DNA of 64,000 nt from Mesodorylaimus sp. YZB2_4 (taxonomy: Eukaryota; Nematoda; Enoplea; Dorylaimida; Dorylaimidae): positions 62,001 to 126,000 of the forward strand of contig JASANH010001212.1 of the NCBI GenBank assembly GCA_030248295.1. Reading direction: 5' to 3'. The position numbers were made by a program, and so were the translations under genes. Positions 46,850-61,173 of this stretch are shown one piece after another; the stretch's first letter is position 1; the number at the start of each line of letters is the position of its first letter. The notes under the pieces are model-generated. The model was not told where the DNA came from, ran no database searches, and saw only the letters and a program-made list of their open reading frames with translations.

Positions 46850-49800
46850 AGTCAAGGAGCAGCCGCACTGCTTGGCTGTGAAAGAGGTTCCTAGGGTTCT
46901 ACAAATTGCTGTAGTCCCTAATTGCCTAGCATGCAATTTAGATCAGGCACTCAATACCAATTACGCCCAAACCAGTCATTCGGTCTCATGTCTGGCCGGG
47001 CCTAGCGGAGGGAGACCAGCCCCTCAATTAGAGCCTTGATAGGTGCAGACAAGACATCCAGGCCTACTAAGAATGGAACAACAAAACAAGTAAAGCTGAA
47101 ACCATGGTACAGTTACCTTCCTCCGACGATTACAGGCACATACATGTTTTGTTGCACCACCGCTCGAACAATACTGCCTCTTACTCCCACAAATTTGTCC
47201 AGCTGCAGAGCCACACCAACTCCAACCGCACTCGACTTTCGATCTGTCTGTGCTTCACTATCCTTGCTCATAACTAGTGTGCCGTCTCTTGCACCTTAAT
47301 TGCAGACTATTCCATGATCAGTCATCGGAAGGCATCATGCATGGAAAAGAATATGCACAGGAGCCCTGAAAGTCTGGAAAAATACCTCTTCAACATGTTA
47401 TTCATGGGAACATATAATATGTGTTGTTGCACAGGAAAACCATCCCATCCTTATCTTTCCCAAGGACCAACAGACTTGACAGTGCCCGCTTTAGATCAGT
47501 CAAATGTGACGTGTTTGCCCCTATAACTAAAGTTTTTACTTCTGTAGGAAAAAAGAACCATATTCTACTCGTCCGAAATGAACCAGTTCGAGCATAACAT
47601 GGCGACCGTCCCGCAATCCCATTCAACTCCTATTTTGCTCTGGTCCACGGGCACTAAACGGTTTAACACTCTGAACATTCACAGAACATGGGAGCAGTTC
47701 ACCTCCATCCCCCACTCCCCGCCGTGAGTTTTTTTGCATAAAAGTTCATGAATGTGCATTTATCACGAGTAGATAATGAAGGATAGTGCCCCATCTTAGA
47801 TCATTGTGACACTGTGACACAGTTGCAACCTGGTGCGTTTCTCATATACTGCATATTTTACGTGACCTGTCAACCTGATTCCATCCATGTGTCAGCACTC
47901 ACTCATAATCCAACTCATTCACTTCACGTGCAATCAAAAACATACTGGACACCTTCGTCAGCGATTTGGAATTTACAATTTGTCAAACTTCTTTTACCTG
48001 TACACATTCCATCCATTCCATAAGTCACGCACGCACTTTTCTCCCCGTTGAATTCCATATTTCCATGCGTGAAAATTACCTGCCTCTTACTTGAAAATAC
48101 CATTCCGCACAATAAAAACATCAAATCCAATCAATCTCTATTTGCTCGTTCCAGCCTGAGTGCTCACCAGTCGCCCATTTCCTGTGTAGACTATCCGATC
48201 CGCACTACCCACCGAGTGTGACCATGTATGGCTACCCTAAATTCCTATCCCCTACACCATTTGGGGGAGCACTTACCTCGGCAAACAGCAATAAAGCATT
48301 TATGATTTATATCAATAATAAAGCTTGCTCTACCTCGTCCCCTCCCACCCCACCAATTACGATTATCCGCACAATAGAACACCAATGCCTAACAATATAG
48401 TCCACTAAACGTCACCTTTACCCGCTTCAAAACTGGTAACAAGTTCCCCTCGGCGGTGTACTATTTGCCTACTTTTCTGGTTTTTAGTCAAAATCGTCTG
48501 TGCAGCTATGTCTTGCCACGAGGGGCACTGATTGCCCCTAATCAAATCAAGCAACTTTCCTATCTGACATAAATTGGACTGAAATTAGAGCTACATATCA
48601 AACAGAGACACAAGTGACAGGCGTTTTCGCTGAACAAAAACCAGTGTACAAGTCAAGAGGGGCGCGTGTCTAACCAATCACGCTGATCATTGCAAGACGC
48701 AGGCCACCATGGAATAAGCTTTCACAATGATCTCAGAACTTAAAGTTCAGTCTGAAAGACCAAAGTGAAAACCGCGTCCACAAAAGGCTTAGGCAAATCT
48801 CTTCGATTGTCATCTTGGAATAAAAGCCTGAAAAAGTAAGAACGTGTACACGAGTTGTACATGACCCGTAAAATGAGAGCGGTTTCTAGAATCGGCCAAT
48901 GATCAGCTAGTACTGTCTGATCGGACGAGAGACCGGAAGGCTAGTGGTCACTCAAATATGGTTGGCCAGAACTAGTCTGTTCCTGCCAGATGCTGAAGAC
49001 CGTCTGCTGTACTATGGGCAAATAAAAAAACACCATGCCAGCAAAAGCGCACACAAGCGCCGAAGCAGAGACGAGACGGAAACCGTCGAGGCTAGAGCCA
49101 ACAAGCTTGTTTGCATTAGCAATGCACTGCCAGACGACGATCGCCTGTGCTTTTGGGTTCCCGTTGGGCAGCCAACGAGCAAAACGACAAACGACGTCAG
49201 CAACAGGAGCCCGAAAACCCAAACGAAATACCTCACCTCACGCTCGGCCTTTTCACCGCCGTTCTTCCTTCTCTCTTGACTGTGAATTTCGGACCAGTCC
49301 CGTGCTCGAGACGACGTCAGAAATGGGGAAATGTACGCGCGTCTTGCAAAGCGCCTGCCCGCCGCTTGCCCCACCCAGCGCTGCTCCGCCCGCCCATAGA
49401 ACTTGACGTACTTCATTTCCCAACAGCCGAAAGGCAGAGCCGGCATTCAGGTGTCGTCTAATTATCAGCTTTATAGTCAGCTGACGAGTTGGCGTCAAAT
49501 ACGTTCGACCCCCGAACCCGGGGCGGGCACCTAAGGCAACCAAACCACGCGTCCAATATGTCAGAAGCCGACCGCCGCCTGTTGAGCGTCGTTTTCGGTA
49601 CCGGCCTCCACCGCTTCGGACCAACCAGCCGCACGCCAAACTCCCGCTGCCAATAAAACTCATCCAACATCCACACTACGAAACACTATAACGACCGAGA
49701 AGACATATGTACGACGAATTATTATAGGCCACACTATTCAACCCCCTCCCCCTGCCGCGTGCAGTCTGCGATTACGACGTCAGCATGGCTTGTCCGTCAC

Positions 49801-52800
49801 TCAAATGGCCCTCTGGCCACCGTCAAACGCCTAAAATATATAGCCATCTCCTTGAACGGGAATGACAAGAATTCGCATGGCCAACAGGCAGACGGCCAGA
49901 CACGTCCGAGTCTCGCCGTGTCGGCCGAGGCGAGATTCCACCGAGTTCAAGATCAGGTCAGTCCCACACGCGGTCCATCAAACAAACACAAGCCAGTTCC
50001 GGATCACAAACAGATGACCCGCCCGAAACTGCACCGGCCAATAACACCTTTATCCTACTCGGTAATCGCAAAATCGGTCGTCCCATTCCCGATTAGGGCC
50101 TGCCCTGTAAACGGCCCAACTAATACACCCAAGGAGTCGAGAACTCATTCCCGAGGCCCTCCAAACCCGTAGTTCTAGCTGCCCCAAAGGCACCTGCCAT
50201 AGAAGCCATCAACTCGAAGACGACACCTTCTATAGGTACTGAAATTTCAGACAGTCGAGGAAGAATTTACACTTGGCCTCGTTGCCCAGTCGACGTGCGT
50301 TACTACAAAACCCATATCGCCGCAGATGTTGTATACAAAAACCATTTGTTAGCAAGGCAAATGTTTTCCGAGTCCGAGCGTTTCTTTCACTTCCTGGCAC
50401 AGTAATAACGCGATTCAATTTCCCATCCTCCCCTTTTCATATAAAGTATACGCAATCAAACACCCCGTGCTCACTGACGCGAGACCATCTTCAACTTGTC
50501 GAATCTACTGCTGACTGAACTATCAATCAAATCACACACGCCGCCAGAAGCAAGAATTCCATTTTAGGCGACAGGGTCACACGATTGGCGCCACTCGTCG
50601 CATCCCCACAGTGACAGTCAGCACAGACATAGTCGTCTGGCCGTGCCTCATTGCGCACGTCTTCAAAGTGACCTTTGCGCTGTCGTTTGAAGGTCGACAG
50701 CACCGGACTTCCCTCTTATCTTACCGTGCACAGCTACCACACTGTCGCGGACAACACGATGACCTTCTTATGACGCATCAGTTTATCTCAGATACGCCAT
50801 CGCACGGGATGCTTACGAATGAGCCATCTGTTCAAGGACGTGCGGGGCCCACAGCTGAAGCAGTCCAAGACAGGAAATCTTCATCAATGCAGTGAGGAGT
50901 CATCGGATTGGATCGCGGCGTGGGCGGACACATTCGTTGGTGGCCATTCATCGAACACCATCTCCCTTTCATTCTTTAAAATAGCCCTAAAGGCCTCGGT
51001 GTCTGACGTACGTAGTAAAGTTTGCCCCGTTCCTACTGGCGACTGGCTCGAGAAAATCGGTTCTGCAATCGTGTACTCGAAACGCGTAAGAGAACCGCCG
51101 AAACTACGTCATCGGCGTCCATCCATAGTCCCCATCATTCATGGCATCCTTAGCCGAATTCCGGGTGCCTGCCGCTTCTGTTACGCACGAAAACAAAAAC
51201 CCTAAATAAACCGTCCCAAAGGCCGATAGAAAAATATACCAAGGTTATTTCTCTCGGAATTTGATGCCTGAAAACTTGCAGTGCATGGGCCAGCCGAGTA
51301 CAACAACGGCATCCAATAGACTCTGATCCAACAAAGCCAAGGTTTACGACAACACTTCTTGGGTAGATTGAGTTAAAGAAGGAAAAACTACAGTAAAATC
51401 CTCCTATTTCTGCTACTTCAAATCGACTGCAGGCGAATGATTGATTTAGGGAAGCAGAGCAGCGGGTGGCGGTGAAAGAACTGGCAGTCGAGAGAGCTGA
51501 TCGTGAGTGATGAAGATTTTTACAAACAGAAACTCGACGGCAACGTTGAGTCTTACTGTAGCCGCCTTCGCCCTCGTAAAAAAGGTTCGGAGGAATTTTT
51601 TGACAAAAATTCTTCATCCTTATCGTAATCCTGCCTCAAAAAGATACTGTCTTTCGTTCATACCCGCCTCTTGGTCTCACTCTTTTAAGGACATCACGGC
51701 TCTTTTATGGTATTGTTGAACCATAAGCAGGAGAACTAGCTCAAGCCTAATCCTCACTTCGGATTCGATTGAATCTTATCGGGACAAACCGCCGACGATC
51801 AGCGTCAGCATTGCTTACCTCACCCGCGTCGATCAAGGGGCACGCTGTCCGGTCAGACAAGGCCATATTCAGGCTCGCACGGACACCCAGGTCGTGTTTA
51901 CACGTCCCGATCCTACTGTAAGTACAGTAAGCACATGCAATTAGGCCGAGCATCGAGCGCGTTTTGAAATAATTTGCAAACAAATTACTGCCTAGGCCAT
52001 GTAAATATGTACACATACTTGCCATGCGTAGACAGTGGACACAGATGCACCAGCGAGTGACATACAGGATCGTCCAGCCGAGCCCCCAAACTGACCATCG
52101 TCCAGCCAGCCTGGACGCATTCCAAACAAGAATGCGGCCGGCCGACTGACCAGTTCGGACAGTCCACTTCCTCCCGAGCGGTAGGCCTTTGACATCCGTC
52201 CTCAAACATGGTGGTGACTACTGAATAGGTCAATAGGTAAACTGCGGACAATGCAACCGTACACACAGTAATAACACGACTTTATGAGCCCGCCTAAAGA
52301 ACTGTTGAGTCGGCCAACCACCGTCAACGAATTGTTAGTGCGAAAAATGGGGCTTTTGTGATTCCTTTATAGCAAGCGTCATTGAGCACTTAGCATTCGC
52401 CTGAATCACGACCGTGGTAGGCGCCGCATTTCTTATCTCATCCGATCGTTTTTAGCATAAAATGGGACCACGCTAAAGGTTAAGTTCACAAAACGGCGAC
52501 AAGGTGGCACCGCCGCCCGGCTAGAAGAAATATGTAAACTAAGCCGATTGTATGATAAAACAGAGAAAGAGGGTGCCCGGTAAGAATATACATGCCTTAT
52601 CACCTGTATCAGAAGGGCTGAAAGGCCAGATGACATACCACGAATACCAATGCATTCATCAGCGAGGTGGGTGTTGCGTACTCAATGAAAAAATAGAAAC
52701 TGCGAGTAGCTCAAAAAGGTCACTTTCACATGCCAAGAAACTCGAGATTACAAACCTGCACCGGCAGCCGCATGATGCAATCTGATTCTATGCTGCCATA

Positions 52801-55800
52801 AAAAGAAGCTTGTCAAAGGGCGGCAGGAGCCCTACTTCTCTTCAAGGCTGTCCTCGGAAGGGATCGTGTGCACGTCAGCTATACACAAGCAAAATCGTGC
52901 GCCCTGTGAGCTATCGAACGGTGAAGATCAAAAGGGTGCAGGCAAATCTGTACGTCAAATAGTGATGGGTTCGTCCACGCCTGATTGGACTTCACTTCGA
53001 ATGGAATAGTAGCCTTCGTTCGATATCGGTCGCACTAAATAGCGCACTCGCAGTCGCAGCCATGGCACGCGTTGAACAGTTCAGCCTCGGTGGTACATTG
53101 GAATGCAAAGAATCGGTATGCGGACACGGTGATCACGGGTTGAGCATCTCTCAGTCGAGCACCCGTTTACTCACGGCCAGTCACCACCACTAAAAACTAT
53201 CATCCTAACGTGCGTTCATGTTTGCGTATACAAAGTTTGAGGTCGCCAAAGGTAAGTTGAGCGAACGAAGAAGGGTACTCGAGAATGGCGCGCTCATCAC
53301 CTAGGAGAAGTGTGCGATTCCTTTTGACCAATGCCGCGCTTTCCATCCTCACCGCCGTCTCACGCCAAACAATCGCCATCCAATCCTAGCAGACAAGTGA
53401 TGAATCGAATAAAATTGAGACCTGTCTGTTTTTCGATTTTCCAAAGGCGTCGACGGCGCGACTAGTCGGCGCCGCTAAAACCAGATCGTGCGAAAATTGC
53501 GACCGTTTTGGCTACCACAAAGGTCGGACTTCCGTCCGTCTGCTACAATGAGAGAGTGTGAGCATGGAATGCATCGCCTCTAAAACGCTAATATTGGATG
53601 GACAATGTTCTTACCATGCAGACTTTGCATCTTCGGACGATCCAAAAGACAGAGCTAAATTCAGTTCACCCAATCGATTCCCCATCCGCAAAGGGGTGCC
53701 TGCATTGTACATAGTCATTTATCCACGAATCCACCCGGGTCATCTTACCAGCCAGCGACATCTTTCGTTTCATCTCATCCATCCGATGACGAGCCCCCAA
53801 CCTCCCTCAACGTACTCGAAACCCCGACCACTACATTCATAAATTCGAGTCCATTGCCCCCCGAGTGGACGAGATGAAGGCTGTTTTTCGCGCGTACACC
53901 ATCGCGTTCATTCAGAACTCCGATGGGCGCCTGCAGCCTTCCACGCGCCTCTTTGCCTCTTGCCCGATTCGACCAGTCGATGATGGCCCTTTCAACGCAG
54001 TGCCCAATAGGAGTACTGTATTATTCCACATCCTCTTATCAGACCACTCCTTACAGAACGTGGCTGAACTCTAGCACCCAAAGCTTACTTGCTTTAGGAG
54101 AAGCCCTTACCTTACAAGGCCAGCCCGACGCAGCGTCATCGAGGATGAACAGATGAGCTTCTATACGCACTACCATCAGTCAGCGGGTGCCGGCCTGTGC
54201 TAACAACCTCTCTTGCGTAGTAAGCCAAATGGTGCAGAGTGGAGCTTACGTTTTAGTATGCGCAGCCGAAAGGACAACAACAGCTGACTACAGCTAATTC
54301 AACGTCCAAAGCGCTCACGCGACACGAAAAAGGAACTTACAGAGAACGCTTTTTACAAGGTGCACCGAAAGCGAAAGCTGGCACCCGTGTTTCCTGACGT
54401 AGAATAGAGCAGGTCGAGGGCCGTAAACTGTTAGTGCTTCCACGTGTACGAAATCTAATATCATAACTACGCCCGCGATAGCCCACTGACGTGAGGCCTA
54501 AGGTACACTGTCAAGTCAACAGTATCAAGTAAGTCATATGTCATACCTGCGCTTGCGCACGAAAGACTAGACGACCGAACAGACGGGATGTCACAATCCA
54601 CCAGCGATCATTATCGAGTTTTTGACTTAATCGCCATCTTAGCGACAGGCTGCTTCTAAAGTTACAGAATCTAAAGAAACGAAAATAGATTCCCTATCAG
54701 ATCTATGAAACCCTCTGAACCTACTACCATGACAGGCCACCCAGCTCTACCATGTTCAAGTGACGATGAAGACAGAACCAGTTTTTGAAACTGGTCATTC
54801 CATTTTGGAACGACACCAGAGCGAAATTCGAAGATGGCTATGTTCGCACATTTATGCATGACCTAAAATGTTTATTGCGATGCGAATGATCGTAAAGTAC
54901 AAGAATTTTAGATCAGCAGGCCAAAAATGAGGTAAACGCGAAGTATACAAATCTCTCTGAACAAATACGAGTCTGTAAAAAAACGGTTGTAATCGATAAC
55001 CCTTGCTCCCTTCTGATTACTGATCTCCGTTGTCTACATTTTGGGACAGGAACATCCCGATAACGCACTTGGGACCAGATATCAATCTCAGACTTTTGGG
55101 AGAGATTTTCGGTGTGACTTTTGGTAAAGCACAAAGCAATGAAGCTGCATCTGTAAGCAGAGTCTAAATGAGCCAGATCAAAAGAGAGACTCCATTCACA
55201 TGATTGAGCCGCATATGTACGGTCACGTGTGTCTTGGTAGATGGTCACTCTGACCTCCGAAGACTTGCTTATTTGCAATTAAATGATACAAATGCAGGTC
55301 TGTTCCGACTAATTTCAACTTGATCCTGCTATATATTACACCTTTGGGTGGGCTTCTGATAAGTAGGTAGGTGATAGCGAAAAGAACTTTACCTCACAAT
55401 TTACTTGGCGAAGTCAACGAGCATGGTGAGATGCAGGCTAGAGGAAAGAGGCATATGTCGTGACTTACCCCTGCCAGCGATCATCGAGGATCTTACAATT
55501 AGTGTAAATCAAATAAAGAACATCAGTGTCTCTGGCTGAGTACATGGTGGCAGGACTCCTTACTGTAAGGTAGTCTATGGAGCGACTGGTAGACTAATAG
55601 CTCAGATAAATACACCGATAGAGAACATGGGTCTGCGATGAGGCAGCTGTGCCGAAACGGAGAATAAAAACGAGGCCTATTCTCAATAGCACAGCTGCGT
55701 TTCCGTCTCCGTCTCCGTTCTCATTTTGCCATGCCTATCCGAAAATATTTTCCTTTTACAAATCGTGCCCTTATATTGTACGATTAGAGTGAGGGGTGTG

Positions 55801-57700
55801 CGAAAAAGTAGTTTGACATTTTTCGATACGAAAATAGCTGCTGCCATACGAATGGAATTTAAGGACACATGCACACCCATAAAAACACTGACACGGCGCC
55901 GACTTGGCGCCTCTCAAATCCGCCATTTTTGCGCAGCTGCTCTGCCCATGCCACGTGCACTGATCGTGTTTGGACTGTGAACTGTGAACGAAGCACTCGC
56001 ACTGAGCAAAGTGGCATACGTCACATCAGGATGCAATGCCATGCAGGAATGCATGCTGCTGATAAGATATACAGTAGCTGTTACGCACACTTACCTCATT
56101 CGGAGAGGTGCGAGGGGACTCGGCTGATCGACCATTCGTGTGCCCATTCCAGTGACAATATTTGGGAATCAACTTTACACAATCTTTGAGAAGAGTGAAA
56201 GTGGCTGCCACTGGGATTCTCACAGGTGGACATATAAGATCAGTACTCGAATGGCAATGGAGTACTCAATGTATCCATTTATAGCCAAGATAGGATCTAC
56301 CCTAAAAATCATAGGAGCGTGACTTTTTAACCTGGGAATTCTTCTTGCCATTGAGTAGCGAAACGTCGATTTATCAAGATCGCACGTTCACGGGCGGGCC
56401 ATGAAGCAAATAGCCTTCGGGTTTTCTAAATCTATCTTCTCATTCACTGGCGAATGGGCAGTGCCAGGCGCCAGTCATTTCGGGCGCGTTGCAGAATGGA
56501 AAACTTTTTACTCCATGAATTCTTGGTAGGTGACGGCGGCGAACGAAAAACGCCTGTGGGAATACTAAATCTCAACTAAATAGCTGCAGGTAAAATATTT
56601 GGCATTCCCACGCAAAAACTTTCTCGTAAGGCGAAGGGGGAGGGCCGTGTTGTTCTCGCTCGTGCTCCCTACGTTTGTGCCCCGCAAGTGTACAGAGGGG
56701 GGATGGGGATGTAGAAACTTTGTCCACTTTGACAAGAGTAGCTGTGATGGTTGCTGAATGTACAGTGCAGTAGATGGGCACGTGCTGCACGCGTAAAGGC
56801 TCCTACATGGTTCGCCTATTGGCCCTGGGTCTGGCTGGTGTGGTCTCGGCTTGGTGTTCTGAGATATCTGCCTCATCGCAGCCGCTTGGCTCTTGGGTGG
56901 GGTTGACCGAAAGGAGCATCTGCTTCGGGTCCTGTTGGGGGGAAATGCACAACTCGCGAAAGCTTATGCCTTTGCCCATGACCTGGGTGTCACATACGGG
57001 CTGGCCCAGCCGCTCGACTGTTTGATGAGTTATGTAGAGTACTTCCACTTCAAGGTTCTTTAGCTGGGTTATGACAGCTTGGGGTGCAGTATGACATCAA
57101 AACTAGAGCATCATCGGCTAATTTCGCTCAGTTAGTCTCTCCAGGCTTCGACCAGCTGAATATGCTCGTGCAGGCACGCATGCATTCATACCCAACTGAT
57201 CCTTCAACTCAATCTTACTTTGGCGCCTTGCCAAAATGCTGTTGAGTATATCAGGACATAAGGCGGCTGCATCTGCTTGTCTCTCAAAGATCTCCAGTCG
57301 AGTGTTGGGAGTGTTGAAATTGAGTTGATCTCTGGTAGACAGTACAACGAGATAGGTAATGTTAGCAGTGTACGCACACCAATCGTGCTGCAATAGAGGT
57401 GTAGGTAGGTTTCTTAGCCTTTGTATCTCTAATTCCAGAGTGTCGCGTCGCAAATAATCTCGAAGTCATGTAGCGCGTTATCCTTCACCCTGATTCTAAC
57501 TCATGTCTTCCCACACACATGTAGCGTGAGTTTTAATTTTTGAATATCCCGCTATTTTGCGCTAGACTTATTAACGTTTAATTGTGCGCTACAGTACTCA
57601 GGCTAGAAGACGGCGAATTTTGGAAATTCTATCATGTCGAATAGCTACTGTATTTATTTCTTACGATTTGTGTCCTCGTCCCCTGTGATCATATTTTTGA
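46850..57700. other. Long A/C-rich stretch, no supported gene
   Basis: Nearly 11 kb without an exon I can support on either strand. By eye the plus strand is rich in A and C, the reverse of the 9-17 kb region, which would fit a long minus-strand transcript such as introns of the kinase gene. TACAGTA/TACTGTA words are common here (51389, 51554, 51914, 51923, 54014, 55561, 56070, 57590, 57646). Confidence 0.4.
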
Positions 57701-57708
57701 TTTTTCAG
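57701..57708 (+). promoter_or_regulatory. Acceptor just upstream of the CHMP6 start
   Basis: TTTTTCAG ends 12 nt before the ATG. In nematodes this is the usual form and distance of a spliced-leader trans-splice site. It could equally be the acceptor of a 5' UTR intron. Confidence 0.4.
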
Positions 57709-57720
57709 TCAGGTGTTTCG

Positions 57721-60700
57721 ATGGGTGCATTATTTTCCAAGAAACACAAACGTGATTACTCACCGCAGCTGAATCGTGTCACAGAACAGGATAAAGCCGT
57801 TTTAGTAAGATCCAACTCCTCATGTTTGCAGTTTCATCGCTCTAGCACCAAGTAAATTTGTTTTCTAGCAATTGAAAAGCCAGCGTGATAAACTTCAACA
57901 GTATAGACGACGCCAGGAATTGAATATCGAACGAGAGCGGAAGGTCGCGAAGCAATTGATTCAAGAAGGCAAGAAAGAGTAAGTCCGAGTTGTCCCTGGT
58001 TCAGTTTTTGGTCCCACTAACGAGGAACTATACTATTACGAAAGACCATCGCTACTTTCCGGGCCTTTTTCGGGGAATGAAGCGCATATGTGAATAGCCC
58101 GAGTATTAGAATGGTCAAGTTACAAAGGCCAGTTGCAACCTTCGTCGAGTAAATGAACAAAAAGTTATCGCTCAAGGTATGATGCTGCAATACAGCTACA
58201 CACCTGGACAGCGGCGTGGCCATGATTTGTAATTCATGCTAGAGATAGAAGCCTATAGCCCGAAATTGAAAGTATTGTGTAGGAGTGGCCAGAATAATCA
58301 GGACCTGTGACCTCTTCCTCTGGCCAGCGCTTAGAACCTTTTTAACCCTCTATTAGAGGGTAACCTAATAGAGGGTTAAAGCCCTAGCAAAGAATACGGG
58401 AATTAAGCGACTAGATGTTTCTTCTAATCTGATCCCGTGAAAGGAATACGGAGGTGTACAGTCTCAGAATACCAGTACGTATCGATGCCGTTACGATAGA
58501 ATCGATTTACTCTAGAATCGCATTCCTGCCCATTTTTTTTAGGGAAACATTCAAAAGTTTTCGAAATTGTCAAGATTCCTAGCCATGCTAATGAAAGTGT
58601 TTTATAACTACACTTATATTCAACTTTTTTCAACAGGATAATCAATTGCCGTATTCCCTGTTTTAATTGAGCGCAATTTTTCTTAGCCTTTGTCTTGAAA
58701 ACAGAAATAAAACCATGAGCCCTAAGTAGGAACCGAACCTGTATTCCTGTTTTCGCAGTACGGACTGATTAATCCCAGCGACGCATTTCTATTCTTTGCA
58801 GGAAAGCTGTTTATATTCTCAAAAAAAAAAGATTTTGCGAGCAGTTGATTTATCGAACTTTGCACGAATTGGACAATATAGATCGCATGGTAAGTTACTT
58901 GTTGTTCTGCAAGGGAGACGGCAGGTCAACCTCTTCTAACATAGGCAAGTATGGGCAAGGGAGTGGGGGTAAATCCCCCTGTTAGGCTGGCCAGGACACT
59001 GAACCTTTCCTCGCAACCCCCCCCCCCCCCCCCACCTCAGGTCCAACAGGAAGGAAGCAAAATTGTATCTGGGCTGGTCAAAGACCTGACCTGACTGACC
59101 AAGCCCTGGCCTCGTAACTTCATCTGGCCTCCAAGCATAGGCCAATTGTCCAGCCAGCCCATACTGTATGTAAACAATCTTACAACTCATTCACTCGACT
59201 CGACCCAAACCTGACTTGTCTCACACGCAATCAGATCAGGCTTGAGCGTTCCTAGCCTGAGCTAACCGGACAGCCAGCAGCCAAGTTCAGCTCTCAATAA
59301 TCAGAAAACAACATTATGATAATAAGTCAAAGAACCAATGCGTTGCTTTCTATTCTCACATTCAGTCAAACACTTACTGTATTAGAAGGGCATTCAAGTC
59401 AGGAAAATACTGAAGGATATAAAATTTTGAAGCATAGCTTCCAGTGGTTACCTTGACCATCTCTCCTACCTCCCAAACCCCCCCCCCCTAACTCAGCCGA
59501 CCTTGCCCATACTTGAATAGGCAGTTGTTCGCAAGCTGTTAGCGGTTTGTAACATGGAACATATTTCCCTTTTATTGGAATAATGCTATTTTCCGATCCT
59601 TGAAGATGTCATGTGCTTTCTGTAATTCAAGCATGTTGATAGGTGGGGGCTTGGCAGTAGGCCGTTCGCCTCACTGGGCCATGCATTGATAACTGAGTTT
59701 CCGAAGTTCTTGCACCCTTGAGTAATCAACTTGCTTTTTGTCTTTTTCAGATTCACGACGTCGAATTCGCACAAAATCAGATGCAAGTTGTGGATGCTCT
59801 GAAAGTCGGGAATGAGTGTTTGAAGAAAATGCACGACGTAAATTGGGGTTTAATTTAGTCATAGTCATTTGCACCTGATATTTTTCTGCAGGCTTTGTCG
59901 TTGGATGATGTCGAAAAGATTTTGGACGAAACGAGAGAAGCAGTCGAATATCAACGAGTATGATATTCTAATTTTATGTTTGCTTACAATCACTTAAAAA
60001 TGTTTTTAAAGGAAATTGACCAATTAGTATCCGGTGCGTTGACGGCTGAAGATGAAGCAGAAGTAGAAACCGAATTGGAAGCACTTCTGGAAGCTGAAGC
60101 TGCTGGCGGTTTACCAGAATTTCCAGAAGCCCCAATGGACGAACTTCCTGCCACGGAAAGAGGTAAGCATAATTTGGGTGATCACCCTCACCAATTATGT
60201 AAACACTGGTCTTATTCTGCGTGCATTTTCTTCAGCTAGCTTTATTTTGACAGGTCAATTCCTTATTTTTACTTCTACGCGTCCTCTTGTTTGAGAATTT
60301 AGGAACAGCTGTGCCGATGTTGTGGGCTCTTTGTTAAAAGATGGTGTTTCTTGGCAGTTGCACGCCAACACGATGATTATAATCCAATGAAACATCCTGT
60401 TCAGTTATACTGTATACAGAGGTTGCCGAGACTAGTGCGGGTGTGTCTGCTTGGGGGAAACACACGGATTAGTCATGGGGGGGGGGCGAAAAAGCAATGC
60501 AATGAACAAAGTGCCGTCGGTAAGAACTAGTCAGCCGTGCGCGGGCGCCTTGCCAATGCCAAGGTGGTAGGAGAGGGATTTTTCTGTTCAAGTTGACAGT
60601 CGACTAGTGCCTAACGACAGTTGGCCATAAACATGAATAGGGCTTGGTTTTATGAACTATAGGATCGTGTACTGTACTTGGCAAGCGCCTGTGTTACGTT

Positions 60701-60781
60701 AATAATTCTGTTTTCTTTGTATTTTTAGTGAAAGCAGCGGACAAAGAACGTCGTCGCGTAGAACCCATGCTGGCATCGTGA
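57721..60781 (+). CDS. CHMP6: Charged multivesicular body protein 6 (ESCRT-III, Vps20)
   Basis: CHMP6 links ESCRT-II to ESCRT-III on endosomes and nucleates the CHMP4 (Snf7) filament that cuts off intraluminal vesicles. Seven exons splice in phase: 57721-57804, 57869-57978, 58802-58889, 59751-59837, 59892-59957, 60012-60162, 60729-60781, giving 212 residues (human 201). The start MGALFSKK has the N-terminal Gly for myristoylation and the basic membrane-binding patch. RVTEQDKAVLQLKSQRDKL, LKVGNECLKKMH, SLDDVEKILDETREAVEYQR and a C-terminal VKAADKERRR follow the family in order, with an acidic stretch between the core helices and the tail. The gene is convergent with the sphingomyelin synthase gene, with stop codons about 390 nt apart. 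Confidence 0.95.
58342..58379. repeat. Perfect 14-bp inverted repeat in CHMP6 intron 2
   Basis: TTAACCCTCTATTA and its exact reverse complement are separated by 10 bases. The loop repeats GAGGGTAA, so alternative pairings exist. It could be a small foldback remnant or an RNA hairpin in the pre-mRNA. Confidence 0.7.
58720..58800 (-). mobile_element. tRNA-like SINE head in a CHMP6 intron
   Basis: On the minus strand the B box GGTTCGGTTCC (58739-58729) matches 10 of 11 consensus positions. It follows an ATGCGTCGCTGGG-type segment that resembles part of a tRNA D and anticodon arm. The A box is not clear. It lies directly before exon 3 of CHMP6. Confidence 0.4.
59019..59034. repeat. Poly-C run in a CHMP6 intron
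   Basis: An uninterrupted run of about 16 C lies here, with another of about 9 C near 59480 and a G run near 60477. Such runs recur in this window only outside exons. Confidence 0.7.
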
Positions 60782-61173
60782 ATGATCAATCATTATTCCA
60801 TCGCCTCTTGTGACATGCTGTATGCTTACCAGATAATGCCTGTACTCCTGCTATAAATACATGTGATTCGGAAGGAAAATGGGTGATGCTGACTGGGCAG
60901 GTACTGTGGATATCCATGTACAGTAGCTGAAACCAGACATATTTAATTACCCTTAGTCTACTCCCCTCACTACGAATCAGAGCGTACATCAATAGCTCTA
61001 GTAAGAAATTACGAAAATATAAGCAGCCTTAACAGCAATTGCCCGTCATTGGCACTTCTACCAAGCGCGGCAGATGTGGCAAACAATCAAATTCTTGAAA
61101 TCAAACAACTAAGATACAGAACATAGTAGGCAAGAGAGATGCCCGAAAAAATCCCACTGGAAAGGCCGATTCG
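60782..61173. other. Short convergent intergenic region
   Basis: This is 3' flanking sequence of CHMP6 and of the sphingomyelin synthase gene and must contain both 3' UTRs. I did not find an unambiguous AATAAA for either. A TACAGTA word lies at 60919. Confidence 0.5.
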
